Assembly (NCBI RefSeq): GCF_027579695.1
Contig: NC_083579.1
Span: forward strand, 68,644,871 to 68,708,870
From: Neoarius graeffei
Lineage: Eukaryota > Chordata > Actinopteri > Siluriformes > Ariidae
DNA length: 64,000 bases
Reading direction: 5' to 3'
Positions 32,901-38,056 of this stretch are shown here, piece by piece. The translations under genes were made by a program, and so were the position numbers. Below the pieces are notes generated by a model. The model ran no database searches and was not told the origin of the DNA. It saw nothing but the letters and a program-made list of their open reading frames with translations. Every line of letters starts with the position of its first letter. The first letter of the stretch is position 1.

Positions 32901-34319
32901 TCGTTTGGAAAACAGTTTTCAAAATGGCGGCACCGACGCCTGGCTGACACTTGACATTTCGAAGTCTCGCACAAGTCTCGTGAAGATCGCGCGGATAAGC
33001 GACGCCTGCCGTGGACCAAACGAACTAAATTCAACACGACTAAAAACCGAATTAGTGGGGCAGCATAGCTAACCTATTGTGCATTTTGTGATACAAGCAC
33101 CAAATTTGGCACAAATGTACATTGACATATGGCGAACATTTTCAGATATTGAGCCACTCGGAATTCTCTCTTCATGTCCGCCATATTGGAATTCAAAATG
33201 GCCGCCATTTGAAATCTACATTTGCGCTTATCTGACCTAAACTTCACTTCCCTGTTGTTTCCATTCTGTGGACTATTACATGAAGAATAGATATTTTTAT
33301 ATTCCAATTAAATTTAAGGTAATACTAGCACTGTGTTTGCCATCCAGACTGGTCCTACTGCAAGAGGATAGTGATGATCACATCAGTGGATTTTATACTT
33401 TTCCTCATTAAATAATATTTGGTGCAGGTGATGACCTAATCAATACCTCATTAAGTAAAATGAGATGTGTTGGAATCCCAGCACAGACACTGGAATGAAA
33501 TGGCTGCCGTACACAGAGATGCTGATTTAAGAAAAGATTTAAGTGGTCTCTTATTTCTTTCCTCCCAAAACATACATTTGGACACCAGAATCGAGTCAAT
33601 AGCAGCATTAGACCCAAGGATAATCGAAAATGTAGATTTCAAACAACGGCCATTTTGAAATCCAATATGGCGGCTCATTGGTACAAAATATGCGACGCAG
33701 ATTGTTACCATTGGATTCCTTGCCCCCCAAAACGTACATTTAGACATCAGAATCGAGTCAATAGCAGCATTAGACCCAAAGATAATCGAAAATGTAGATT
33801 TCGAATGGCGGCCATTTTGAATTCCAATATGGCGGACATGAAGGGAGAATTCCGAGTGGCTCAATATCTGAAAATGTTCGCCATATATCAATGTACATTT
33901 GTGCCAAATTTGATGCTTGTATCACAAAATGCACAATCCTTTTGAATATTCGAGCTAAACCGCCCCACTAAATAGGCTGATAAGTATAATATTAGTTGCC
34001 AATATGAGTCACGATATAAGGTTACTAAAACCGAAATCTAATCGAATAACACGTTAATTAAGAAATAAAGCAAGTTTAAAAATGACTTTAAATCTGTAAG
34101 TCTTGTGTACGTGTTACTAATTTGTCCACCCCGGTGTGTCTGTATGAATATCGTTTTTGTCTTATTTTGCACCCACCTACAGACACAGACAAGGGTCTGA
34201 AGTTGCTCGGACGTCTCGCTCTGCTGTCCGAAGCTGAGCTTTGGTCGCTGAACGGAATCCCAAATGAAATCTTCCCATCAGACCACCTCAGTCTGCTGGC
34301 CAAGTTTCAGCTCTGCTGA
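300..34319 (+). CDS. angel1: ANGEL1, complete ten-exon gene (span of coding region)
   Basis: Encodes a 772-residue ANGEL1-like member of the CCR4/Nocturnin exonuclease-endonuclease-phosphatase family. Family members are RNA 3'-end enzymes; ANGEL2 is a 2',3'-cyclic phosphatase and ANGEL1 is an eIF4E partner at the ER/Golgi. Ten exons join in phase with GT-AG introns and no stop. Motifs visible: hydrophobic N-terminus (residues 2-21), SYNILAQ with N370, LQEVQ with E417, NTHLLFNP with H510, CGDFNS with D553 and N555, VDYIFYS with D712, and SDH at 760-762. These are the metal-binding and catalytic positions of the fold. Human ANGEL1 is about 670 residues; the extra length here is mostly in exon 2. 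A YxxxxLL motif at 271-277 could bind eIF4E. The gene is tail to tail with VASH1, as in human. Identity is firm; the enzymatic substrate is inferred from the family. Confidence 0.95.
364..915. other. ANGEL1 intron 1, first part
   Basis: Starts with a consensus donor (GTAAGC). Mostly AT-rich unique-looking sequence. Around 635-745 there is weak resemblance to the ends of the GTGTCC-type TIR elements seen at 11062 and 41258. No gene seen. Confidence 0.5.
916..2793 (-). mobile_element. Decayed Tc1-like transposon (minus orientation), interrupted by a SINE
   Basis: Both ends carry the inverted repeat GCAAAAGTTTGGGCACCC next to TA dinucleotides (914-915 and 2794-2795). The minus strand retains two transposase pieces. 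At 2116-2523 lies an N-terminal helix-turn-helix part, and at 1409-1612 a part reading [15 protein letters not shown], typical of Tc1 proteins. A SINE at about 1755-2101 splits the frame. Frameshifts and stops make it inactive. Confidence 0.85.
1755..2101 (-). mobile_element. tRNA-derived SINE, type B (TTTCTTCTTC tail), inserted in Tc1
   Basis: Read on the minus strand it has the tRNA-like head GTGGTGTAGCGGTTAGC, then a box-B-like GGTTCGAA region (here GGTTCTGGGTTCGAA). The HE1-like core is shared with the other SINEs here (TTTGCATGTTCTC). The 3' end is GAATAAAGGTTTCTTCTTC, with no (GAGAT)n tail. It lies inside the transposase of the flanking Tc1 copy. Confidence 0.8.
2796..3190. other. Intron 1 spacer without recognised feature
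   Basis: AT-rich sequence between two Tc1-derived blocks. No convincing reading frame, RNA gene or element ends recognised. Confidence 0.4.
3488..4153 (+). mobile_element. hAT-like non-autonomous element with first coding exon
   Basis: Ends CAGGCTTTCGTCTA and the complement of CAGGGTTTTTTCTAG are imperfect inverted repeats in a hAT-like CAGG style. Flanks TTTTCCC and TTCCC suggest a damaged 8-bp duplication. Inside, an ATG at 3889 opens a lysine-rich start ([14 protein letters not shown], then KKITSFFF). This resembles the N-termini of hAT/zinc-finger transposase genes. No catalytic region remains. Confidence 0.6.
4274..4765 (+). mobile_element. PIF/Harbinger-like MITE with short MADF-like start
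   Basis: The ends share an imperfect inverted repeat (CGCAGATAGCGTCGCAGACAG against CACAGATAGCTTTTCGCAGACAG, each read inward). At 4503 an ATG opens [12 protein letters not shown], the usual beginning of a MADF/Myb-like domain of the second Harbinger protein. It ends shortly after (CTSIQLQF). Assignment rests on this short match. Confidence 0.5.
4789..5489 (-). mobile_element. TTAA MITE, family GTGCATAT, copy A with acidic coding cassette
   Basis: Ends AGTGCATAT in inverted orientation; the right flank is TTAA (5490-5493) and the left is TTCA (mutated TTAA, 4785-4788). It is homologous to copies at 21524-22201 and 63688 onward through both arms. The middle segment differs: this copy holds a forward-oriented frame at 5058-5219, while the others hold a THAP frame. 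Confidence 0.8.
5058..5219 (-). CDS. 53-residue acidic ORF inside TTAA MITE copy A
   Basis: Open from ATG (5219) to TAA (5058). It contains the acidic runs [13 protein letters not shown] and [12 protein letters not shown] do not recognise the protein with certainty. Acidic, serine-rich N-termini of this style occur in transposon-linked proteins of fish. It is probably a first exon captured from, or left by, an autonomous element rather than a working gene. Confidence 0.4.
   Translation of the reverse strand: MELSPERNVTSPLDEEYNEMSELGLHVFGFDDDSSSEDDGDNTGDVNNTVVFS
6880..7532. mobile_element. PIF/Harbinger-type MITE, 3-bp TAA duplication
   Basis: Inverted repeats GGGTGTTTTCACAC at both ends, flanked by TAA (6877-6879 and 7533-7535). 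The 3-bp TWA duplication is the mark of PIF/Harbinger. An internal palindrome sits near 7000-7027 (GAGACCACCTC against GAGGTGGTCTC). No transposase recognised. It interrupts the old Tc1. Confidence 0.75.
7877..9471 (+). mobile_element. Near-intact Tc1/mariner element (1595 bp)
   Basis: Flanked by TA (7875-7876 and 9472-9473). The inverted ends begin CAACCCCGATTCC and contain AAAAAAGTTGGGACA, which recurs inside each end (about 8056 and 9256). This gives the IR/DR arrangement with two transposase sites per end. It carries a transposase gene broken by one frameshift, and lies in ANGEL1 intron 1, 116 bp before exon 2. Confidence 0.93.
8176..9251 (+). pseudogene. Tc1 transposase with a single frameshift
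   Basis: The first frame (8176-9027) has an N-terminal paired-type helix-turn-helix ([21 protein letters not shown]) and the catalytic part with LWSDESKF and [12 protein letters not shown] one-base indel near 9010-9020 shifts to the second frame (8997-9251) with [18 protein letters not shown], which gives the third acidic residue. DD34E catalytic residues are all still encoded but in two frames. Initiation is probably at 8176 or at the second ATG at 8230 (MGRGSPIPL). Cut-and-paste transposition is the family function; this copy should not make full-length protein. Confidence 0.9.
9588..10520 (+). CDS. angel1: ANGEL1 coding exon 2
   Basis: Acceptor TTTTCTGCAG, then 933 nt encoding residues 22-333, ending at GAAG before the donor GTAATT (phase 1). 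The region is acidic and low in conservation. It includes DEDKENIN and ends in the conserved [18 protein letters not shown] block that precedes the nuclease domain in ANGEL1. The segment AYDPSGLLV (residues 270-278) contains YxxxxLL, the eIF4E-binding consensus. The open frame continues into the intron to 10720, so intron retention would add 66 residues. Confidence 0.92.
12570..12770 (+). mobile_element. Short LINE ORF2 fragment (start of endonuclease domain)
   Basis: A plus-strand reading gives [18 protein letters not shown], a stop, then [18 protein letters not shown]. This matches the usual entry into the endonuclease domain of L2/CR1-like LINEs (N-RS--NK-DEL). It has one stop and is truncated. 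It lies inside the ISL2EU-like element. Confidence 0.5.
12880..13107 (-). pseudogene. First exon of transposon YqaJ/SWIM-type protein
   Basis: Reads [16 protein letters not shown] and later [36 protein letters not shown]. This is the N-terminal block of proteins from ISL2EU-type transposons that continue into SWIM zinc-finger and YqaJ nuclease domains. The same block, more degraded, is at 42331-42576. Downstream domains are absent here, so no function is expected. Confidence 0.6.
13612..14873 (+). mobile_element. hAT-type internally deleted element (1262 bp)
   Basis: Flanked by a perfect 8-bp duplication ACAGTAAT (13604-13611 and 14874-14881). Ends are AGTGTTGCCACA and TGTGGCAACCCTAG. The 8-bp duplication and short inverted ends indicate hAT. 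A frame at 14315-14572 encodes a [13 protein letters not shown] stretch and a CIVC motif, like the zinc-finger-containing N-terminus of hAT-linked proteins. The catalytic region is missing. Confidence 0.85.
14315..14572 (+). pseudogene. N-terminal piece of hAT-associated zinc-finger protein
   Basis: 85 codons. Acidic start ([17 protein letters not shown]), basic KKKKRH, then [18 protein letters not shown] and a CIVC pair. This layout is seen before the C2CH finger in hAT-derived proteins of fish. It stops before any catalytic domain. Confidence 0.5.
15366..15601 (+). CDS. angel1: ANGEL1 coding exon 3
   Basis: Acceptor CCTTCCTAG, 236 nt, donor GTGAGT, phase 1 to 0. Encodes residues 333-411: RIWEDLG, then [18 protein letters not shown]370 of SYNILAQ is the first metal-site residue of the nuclease fold. 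It lies 90 bp after the right end of a TTAA element. Confidence 0.95.
15824..15893 (+). CDS. angel1: ANGEL1 coding exon 4
   Basis: Acceptor CATCCACAG, 70 nt, donor GTGAGA. Encodes [20 protein letters not shown]417 in LQEVQ is the catalytic glutamate that binds metal. Phase 0 to 1. Confidence 0.95.
16060..16435 (+). mobile_element. tRNA-derived SINE, type A, with 13-bp target duplication
   Basis: tRNA-like head GTGGTGTAGTGGTTAGCGC (box A) and GGTTCGAGCC (box B), HE1-like core, tail of GAGAT units. Flanking duplication AGATTCAACATGG at 16047-16059 and 16436-16448. In ANGEL1 intron 4. Confidence 0.9.
16540..17153. mobile_element. hAT MITE rich in CCCGCGGGT motifs
   Basis: Ends TAGTGATGCGCGG and CCGCGCATCACTA, flanked by the 8-bp duplication TTAGCTAA (16532-16539 and 17154-17161). 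The left end sequence recurs internally at about 16989-17035, so the element contains a second start, either a nested copy or a tandem. No coding frame. Confidence 0.85.
17162..17612. other. ANGEL1 intron 4 spacer
   Basis: AT-rich sequence with no recognised repeat ends or reading frame. Confidence 0.4.
17617..17984 (-). mobile_element. tRNA-derived SINE, type A (minus)
   Basis: Starts with the complement of the (GAGAT)n tail and ends with the tRNA-like head (complement GGTGGTGTAGTGGTTAGC). Same core as the copy at 16060. No clear target duplication. Confidence 0.88.
17985..18701. other. ANGEL1 intron 4, 3' part
   Basis: No gene or clear element. Ends in a good polypyrimidine tract and acceptor (TTTCCTCCCCAG) for exon 5. 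Confidence 0.45.
18702..19138 (+). CDS. angel1: ANGEL1 coding exon 5
   Basis: 437 nt encoding residues 435-580, the core of the nuclease domain. It holds [48 protein letters not shown] (H510) and [10 protein letters not shown] (D553, N555). Donor GTGCGT, phase 1 to 0. These blocks are nearly identical in spacing to human ANGEL1. Confidence 0.96.
19350..19825 (-). mobile_element. LINE 3'-end fragments in inverted arrangement
   Basis: The minus strand at 19401-19604 encodes [20 protein letters not shown] and continues [14 protein letters not shown], the C-terminal tail of a non-LTR reverse transcriptase ORF2. The same region appears in sense orientation at about 19710-19805. The family is not settled (RTE or Rex type). 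No intact domain. Confidence 0.6.
19828..20510 (+). mobile_element. PIF/Harbinger MITE, TGCCGCTTTTCC ends, copy 1
   Basis: Ends TGCCGCTTTTCCACTAC and GTAGTGGAAAAGGGCCA with flanks TAA and TAT (TWA-type). Relative at 52682-53354 has a perfect TTA duplication. It carries a 42-codon open frame at 20078-20206 that is conserved in the second copy, and GGGCTGAGTC-type subterminal repeats. Confidence 0.75.
20078..20206 (+). CDS. 42-residue conserved ORF in Harbinger MITE
   Basis: [18 protein letters not shown] followed by a charged tail ([14 protein letters not shown]) and a stop. The same frame with the same length is at 52932-53060. It resembles the first-exon start of PIF/Harbinger transposases of fish (short acidic MED, hydrophobic, then Arg-rich). 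Likely an exon remnant. Confidence 0.4.
   Translation: MEDMESLVLLVLVLWLVVTDNAGRYWQERIDEARRIRLQKFS
20511..20640. repeat. Dispersed repeat fragment between MITE and SINE
   Basis: GC-rich sequence with the minus-strand reading [16 protein letters not shown]. It is probably part of the same LINE-related block as 19350-19825, displaced by the MITE insertion. Confidence 0.35.
20641..21020 (+). mobile_element. tRNA-derived SINE, type B
   Basis: Head GTGGTGTAGTGGTTAGCAC, damaged box B, core shared with type A. The 3' part contains (GT)n (about 20907-20933) and GTGACGAATAAAGGTTTC plus TTCTTC repeats. It differs from type A after the core. Confidence 0.8.
21021..21519. other. ANGEL1 intron 5 spacer with repeat fragment
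   Basis: The first ~150 bp (CTCCCAGGATCACTGGGGG, GGTGGAGATTC) look like part of a dispersed retroelement. The rest is AT-rich with no recognised feature. Confidence 0.35.
21524..22201. mobile_element. TTAA MITE, family GTGCATAT, copy B with THAP cassette
   Basis: TTAA at 21520-21523 and 22202-22205; ends AGTGCATATTCTGG and the complement of AGTGCATATCACGG. Arms match the copy at 4789-5489. The middle carries a THAP-type frame on the minus strand. Its right end is 49 bp from ANGEL1 exon 6. Confidence 0.87.
21696..21869 (-). pseudogene. Partial THAP zinc-finger exon in TTAA MITE
   Basis: Starts [17 protein letters not shown] and continues [19 protein letters not shown]. The C-x4-C pair, the FPKD block and the invariant Trp match the first half of a THAP domain. 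The second half (C-x2-H and the AVPTI-like end) is missing; the frame runs on as [16 protein letters not shown] and then stops, next to a possible donor (CGCAG/GTGACG). DNA binding would need the missing half. Confidence 0.7.
22251..22383 (+). CDS. angel1: ANGEL1 coding exon 6
   Basis: Acceptor TTGTTGCAG, 133 nt, donor GTCAGC, phase 0 to 1. Encodes [20 protein letters not shown] then [13 protein letters not shown], the ANGEL1-specific block (human VSGQEDFSHQ..). Confidence 0.94.
22384..22790. other. ANGEL1 intron 6, first part
   Basis: AT-rich with no recognised element; ends in a (TTA)n run that adjoins the next element. Confidence 0.4.
22791..24340. mobile_element. 1.55-kb TIR element with seven AACACAGTTGAC motifs
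   Basis: Terminal inverted repeat GTCATTCTATAATTAGGGG at both ends, each bordered by TTATTATT. Inside are seven copies of AACA-CA-TTGAC (23322, 23343, 23361, 23581, 23596, 23752, 23949), all in one orientation. No transposase frame. The TTA-rich flanks hide the exact duplication. Confidence 0.72.
24341..24837. other. Intron 6 spacer with (TTA)n microsatellite
   Basis: (TTA)n at 24341-24368, then sequence with no recognised gene or element ends. Confidence 0.4.
24851..25141 (+). mobile_element. Second tRNA-derived SINE family (T-run end)
   Basis: tRNA-like promoter with TGGCCTAGTGGTTAGCG (box A) and GATCGCAAGTTTGACTC (box B). The body is unlike the other SINEs. It ends in a run of T. Flanked by a 13-bp duplication AATCCTAGCATGC (24838-24850 and 25142-25154), one side perfectly matching the other. 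The T run could also act as a Pol III terminator. Confidence 0.85.
25270..26262. repeat. Foldback MITE (GTGTAATA..CACAGAGGATA ends) hosting an LTR-like palindrome
   Basis: The outer sequences GTGTAATACACAGAGGATA and its near complement (CACTGTGTAATATCCTCTGT) face each other, and inner parts include the palindromic GAAGATATGAAGTTTATCTTC type. A relative piece occurs near 58590-58700. Limits are approximate. Confidence 0.5.
25526..26124. mobile_element. Inverted pair of LTR-like sequences
   Basis: The left arm starts TGTGGCAGCGGGGGCGTGG and contains CCTATTTAAGGAGAG (TATA-like) and an AATAAA signal, the layout of a retrotransposon LTR. The right arm repeats most of it in inverse, to CCACGCCCCCGCTGCCACA. 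The two arms are separated by about 50 bp. No internal retroelement genes. Confidence 0.55.
26418..27388. mobile_element. TTAA palindromic element, family AGGAACAGTCC, copy 1
   Basis: TTAA at 26414-26417 and 27389-27392; ends AGGAACAGTCCACCGTAC inverted. Arms of about 340 bp are near-perfect complements. The centre (about 26775-27035) holds a smaller insertion with two copies of AGACAGGGCGGACGGACC. The right end is 54 bp before ANGEL1 exon 7. Confidence 0.85.
27443..27553 (+). CDS. angel1: ANGEL1 coding exon 7
   Basis: Acceptor CCACTGCAG, 111 nt, donor GTAATG, phase 1 to 1. Encodes [20 protein letters not shown] and a tail ending GVTDNSP; human ANGEL1 has the same RF-C--AC-RP---L--GVTD pattern. 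Confidence 0.92.
27554..27915. other. ANGEL1 intron 7, first part
   Basis: No gene or element ends recognised. The TTAA element begins right after. Confidence 0.4.
28492..28695. repeat. Nested foldback CAGTGTTGCCAGATTGGG, copy 1
   Basis: Arms of about 95 bp are almost perfect complements, from CAGTGTTGCCAGATTGGGAG to its complement. The same foldback occupies the same place in the second THAP element (60261-60470). It was therefore there before the two THAP elements separated. Confidence 0.8.
28696..28962 (-). pseudogene. THAP-domain frame with internal stop
   Basis: Starts at 28962 and parallels the intact frame at 59994. The codon for the invariant Trp (residue 33) has become TGA (28864-28866). 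The rest ([12 protein letters not shown] and the LLPSAVPT end) is readable. Not expected to make a functional zinc finger. Confidence 0.75.
29259..29802. repeat. Degenerate dispersed repeat in intron 7
   Basis: Contains stretches typical of Tc1-adjacent fish repeats (AGATTTTGGAGCGTGGCTG and CACAAGAGG). No ends or transposase clearly defined. Confidence 0.35.
29803..31310 (-). mobile_element. Decayed Tc1-like element, relative of 7877-9471
   Basis: TA at 29801-29802 and 31311-31312. Inverted ends contain CCCGATTCTAAAAAAGTTGG and its damaged partner. Internal AAAAAAGTTGGGACAGG repeats give the IR/DR layout. Minus-strand transposase pieces at 30800-31021 (VKMGRGSPL), 30405-30755 ([13 protein letters not shown]) and 30191-30394 ([14 protein letters not shown]) are out of frame with each other. 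Confidence 0.88.
31313..31817. other. ANGEL1 intron 7, 3' part
   Basis: AT-rich sequence without a recognised element; ends with a pyrimidine-rich acceptor (CTCTGTTCCAG). Confidence 0.4.
31818..31848 (+). CDS. angel1: ANGEL1 coding exon 8 (31-nt micro-exon)
   Basis: Acceptor TGTTCCAG, donor GTGAAC. Encodes [10 protein letters not shown] plus two bases of the next codon. Inclusion is needed to keep exon 7 and exon 9 in frame: phase 1 enters and phase 2 leaves. Short and poorly conserved, so placed mainly by splice sites and phase. Confidence 0.75.
31976..32142 (+). CDS. angel1: ANGEL1 coding exon 9
   Basis: Acceptor GTTTGACAG, 167 nt, donor GTAGGC, phase 2 to 1. Encodes [11 protein letters not shown] and [16 protein letters not shown]712 in VDYIFYS is a fold residue of this nuclease family. 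The preceding intron is only 127 bp. Confidence 0.94.
32296..32564 (+). mobile_element. Truncated SINE, type B
   Basis: Head GGTGGTGGAGTGGTTAGCGC and box B GGTTCGAGCC, shortened core, ends TTTCACTGTGCTT where the TTAA element begins. The usual CATGTGACGAATAAAGG tail is lost. Confidence 0.75.
32566..34087. mobile_element. TTAA element, family AGGAGAACTG, copy in intron 9, split by a foldback
   Basis: TTAA at 32562-32565, left end AGGAGAACTGAAGGC. The sequence follows the intact copy at 53976-54642 to about 33053, is broken by a 0.9-kb foldback, and resumes at about 33971. The right terminus is damaged: AATGACTTTAA stands where the complement of AGGAGAACTG is expected. Confidence 0.72.
33054..33970. 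mobile_element. Foldback element AGTGGGGC (about 0.9 kb)
   Basis: Ends AGTGGGGCAGCATAGCTAA and its partial complement (GCCCCACT). Long complementary arms contain GCCATATTGGAATTCAAAATG and related CCGCCATTTTG motifs. The interior has a tandem duplication of a segment beginning GACACCAGAATCGAGTCAAT. No transposase. Confidence 0.7.
34183..34319 (+). CDS. angel1: ANGEL1 coding exon 10 (last)
   Basis: Acceptor ACCCACCTACAG. Encodes [20 protein letters not shown] and ends [14 protein letters not shown], then TGA at 34317-34319. The SDH at residues 760-762 carries the catalytic histidine at the family C-terminus. Confidence 0.96.
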
Positions 34320-34900
34320 TTGTTCAGCGTTCCAGAAAGGCTGACACATCCAGGAGGTGCATACATGACCCCAAGTTCAAGTTACCAAAGTTGCATTTTG
34401 GACGTGGCCACAACACGGTGCACTTTGTTATAAACCCAAGCACTGTCGTAACAACTTTGAGGCCTTAATTAAGAAATGTGTTTCTCATTGTTCTAGCGAC
34501 TTAACGTCAAAGACCAGTCGTAAAAGTTTTCTTCCCATCAAAGGTTATGTCCTAACTCTCTGAAAGTTCTCTCATTTTAAACGGCTTCTTCCTTTTGACT
34601 GAATTTCTAAAGGATGTTTTAGGATTATGGGTTTTTTGTTTTTTTAATATCTGCTGTCTAAGACTGATAAGGTTCTCAACACTTTGTGGTTTTAAAGCTT
34701 GACTTGTGTACACGAGGCATTTTCTCAAATAATCAGCATTGACACTGAGCCGAGCAGGCTTGTTGCCAAAGCATTTTTAACATGAAAAATGCTGAATGTA
34801 CTTTTCGTTTTGTTTATTTTGTCTGCTTTTGTTTTGAGCAGCTTCATTTTCTTTCAGTGGAAGAAAACACAAATGTCTTACGAATAAATAGTCTTGTTGT
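34320..34900 (+). terminator. ANGEL1 3' UTR and polyadenylation signal
   Basis: AATAAA at 34883-34888, followed by a GT-rich stretch (GTCTTGTTGTGTGGCAGTG) typical of a downstream element, so cleavage is expected near 34900-34910. A second AATAAA-like run lies at about 34973. No repeat is inserted in the UTR. Confidence 0.75.
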
Positions 34901-34910
34901 GTGGCAGTGT

Positions 34911-35782
34911 TGTCTGCTTCATTTGATATTTTTTAAGTGGTAGTGAATGTTATAAAACACCTCTGTTCAAAAAAATAAATAAATTTCTGAAATGTCTACA
35001 TTTTGCCCTTTCAGGGTTAATTATTTGGGGGGAAAAAAAGCTTGGAATGGTGATTTCAGTGGTCCGTAAACAAGCCGATTTAATCTGGCTTCTTTTCAAA
35101 CACTGGGGCTGTTTTTACACGTTCGTGGTGCAGCACGTCCAGATGATGGTGGTGTCTGGAAATCAGTGCTGCGCTGCTGCAGGCTGGAACACATCGAGTT
35201 CCCCAGTTGCTTCCACTGAAGCAGGAGAACCCTGAGGAGTTACGCAGCATGAGTGCATTATTCCTGCATCTAAGGAGGCACTACAGCTATTCACATGTCT
35301 CACTATAATAGATAAGTGGTTCGGCCTGCTGCCCTGCCTGCCTGCTTCCATGAGCCTTTTATTTTTCACCATGTACGTGCTCCGAACCTGTGAACTTCAC
35401 CTACGTAAGATAGATCCGAAAAGACGGATTACACAACACCGGGCGCTGGTTTTAATACTGTTATTCTCCAGCTAATACTGATTAAATCTTTGCTGAACAA
35501 AGACTGTTATGGGAGCAAAGCCTGGTAACGTTTTTCAGCTAAGATGGACATGAGCAGGAGTTGTGATTTGAAAGTTATAAAGGAAGAAGTGGGGGGAAAA
35601 GCAGCACAAGTGTTTAGTACAAAATATGCTGCTATTCACATGCAGTTGCTCCTAAAGTTTAGTGCGTGTAAGCAGATATTTCCCAAAGGAGAGCATACCT
35701 GTTCAGGTAGAGCTGTGGGTTAGTAAGTTTTTAAAGTAGGGCAACAAATTAAAAAAAAATATATATATATATATATACACAC
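34911..35782. other. ANGEL1-VASH1 intergenic, first part
   Basis: No gene or element ends recognised; (AT)n at about 35756-35776 adjoins the Tc1 element. Confidence 0.4.
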
Positions 35783-37270
35783 ACTAGTGCATCTCAAAAA
35801 ATTAGAATATTGTGAAAAAGTTCAATATTTTCCATCAGTTATTTAAGAAAGTGAAAATGTTATATATTATAGACTCATTACATAAACTAAAATGTTTCAA
35901 GCATTTTTCTATTTTAATTTTAATCAGTATGGCATACAGTACAAAAACATAAAAAAAACATCTCAAAATATTAGAATATTTCATTTCGAGTTTGAGTAAA
36001 ACAGTATGAACACAGTGTATCTCTCGGTCTAGTTCAGTACACACAACCACAATCATGGGGAAGACTGCTGACTTGACTGTTGTCCAGAAGATGATCACTG
36101 ATGCCCTCCACAAGGAGGGTAAGCCACAAAAGGTCATTGCTGAAAAGGGTGGCTGGAAAAGGTGCACAAGCAACAGGGATGGCCGCAGTCTTTAGAGGAT
36201 TGTCAAGAAAAGTTGATTCAAGAACCTGGGAGAGCTTCACAAGGAGTGGACTGAGGCTGGTGCCAGTGTATCAAGACCCATCACGAACAGACATCTTCAA
36301 GAAAGGGGCTACAACTCTCGCATTCCTAATATCAAGCTACTCCTGAGCCAGAGACAATGTCAGAAGTGTCTTATCTGGGCTAAGGAGAGAAAGAAATGGA
36401 CCGTTGCTCAGTGGTCCAAAGTCCTCTTTTCAGATGAAAGTACATTTTGCATTTAATTTGGAAATCACAGTTCTAGAGTCTGGAGGAAGAGTGGAGAGGC
36501 ACAGAATCCAAGGTGTTTGAAGCCCAGTGTGAAGTTTCCACAGTCTGTGATGATTTGGGGTGCCATGTCATCTGCTGGTGTTGGTCCACTGTATTTTATC
36601 AAGTCCAAAGTCAACACAGCCATCTACCAGGAGATTTTAGAGCGCTTCATGCTTCCATCTGCTGACAAGCTTTTTGGAGATGCTGATTTCCTTTTCCAGC
36701 AGGACTTAGCACCTACCCACAGGGTCAAAACTACTACCAAATGGTTTGCTGACCATGATATTACTGTGTTTGATTGGCCAGCCAACTTGCCTGACCTGAA
36801 CCCCATAGAGAATCTATGGGGTATTGTCAAGAGGATGATGAGAAACACCTGACCCAAAAATACAGATACGCTGAAGGCCACTATCAAAGCAACCTGGGCT
36901 TCAATAACACCTCAGCAGTGCCACAGACTGATCACCTCCATGCCACACCGCACTGATACAGTAATTCATGGTAAAGGAGCCCCAACCAAGTACTGAGTGT
37001 ATAAATGAATATACTTTTCAGAAGTTGGACATTTCTGTATTGTAAATCCTTTTTTGATTGATCTTAGGGAATATTCTAATAATTTGAGATACTGGATTTC
37101 TGATTTTCATGAGCTATAAGCCATAATCATCAAAATTAAAACAAAAAAGGCTTTAAATATTTCACTTTACATGTAATGAATATAGAATATATGAAAGTTT
37201 ACCTTTTTGAATTAAATTATGAAAAAAAGGAACTTTTTCATGGTATTCTAATTTTTTGAGATGCACTAGT
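35783..37270 (+). mobile_element. Tc1-like element, ACTAGTGCATCTC ends
   Basis: Inverted repeat ACTAGTGCATCTCAAAAAAT at both ends. Plus-strand transposase relics: 36101-36346, and 36517-36852 with VMIWGAMSSAG, LFQQDLAPTH and LPDLNPIENLWGIVK (second Asp and the DD34E Glu). Stops and frameshifts interrupt it. A SINE lies directly at its right end. Confidence 0.9.
36517..36852 (+). pseudogene. Tc1-like transposase, C-terminal catalytic piece
   Basis: 111 codons covering the second and third catalytic acidic residues (QQDLAPTH; DLNPIENLWG), then a stop in NT-stop. The upstream N-terminal half is out of frame, and the first Asp region reads LFSDES around 36427. The usual protein is about 340 residues. 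Inactive. Confidence 0.8.
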
Positions 37271-37274
37271 ATAT

Positions 37275-37644
37275 CTCATCTCATTATCTCTAGCCGCTTT
37301 ATCCTTCTACAGGGTCGCAGGCAAGCTGGAGCCTATCCCAGCTGACTACGGGCGAAAGGCGGGGTACACCCTGGACAAGTCGCCAGGTCATCACAGGGCT
37401 GACACATAGACACAGACAACCATTCACACTCACATTCACACCTACGCTCAATTTAGAGTCACCAGTTAACCTAACCTGCATGTCTTTGGACTGTGGGGGA
37501 AACCGGAGCACCCGGAGGAAACCCACGCGGACACGGGGAGAACATGCAAACTCCGCACAGAAAGGCCCTCGCCGGCCACGGGGCTCGAACCCAGACCTTC
37601 TTGCTGTGAGGCGACAGCGCTAACCACTACACCACCGTGCCGCC
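37275..37644 (-). mobile_element. tRNA-derived SINE, type A (minus)
   Basis: Begins with the complement of GATGAGAT repeats, ends with the complement of GGCGGCACGGTGGTGTAGTG. Directly next to the Tc1 right terminus. No clear duplication. Confidence 0.88.
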
Positions 37645-37857
37645 TCTTTTCTTTTCCACTGAATGGCATTTCTATACCCAAAAAGATAAAAACAAAAAAC
37701 ATCATTAAACATAAAATTTTGACCTGTCTCCACACGTTGTTAAAATTTGAGGTTGATTGAATTATTATTAGATTATTATTAGATAGCAAAATTATTAGAT
37801 TGTGAAATGATCTCAAATTTTGTGAAACACCCTGTATATTCTATAAGAAACCTTTTC

Positions 37858-37893
<36 letters not shown>

Positions 37894-38056
37894 GAAAAAA
37901 ACATAACACTGAACTCTGACATTTCAGTCATGTTCTTGTCTTTTAAATATTCTCTATCCAAGATTGAATGTGAGAACCTTGTGTTTTAAAGCTTAAGCCA
38001 ACACATGGGACATTATGCGAAATAACCACCATTTTGACAAATAGAGTTGTGCTGTT
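37645..38056. other. Intergenic spacer with (GA)n
   Basis: (GA)n microsatellite at 37860-37890. Otherwise AT-rich with no recognised feature. Confidence 0.5.
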
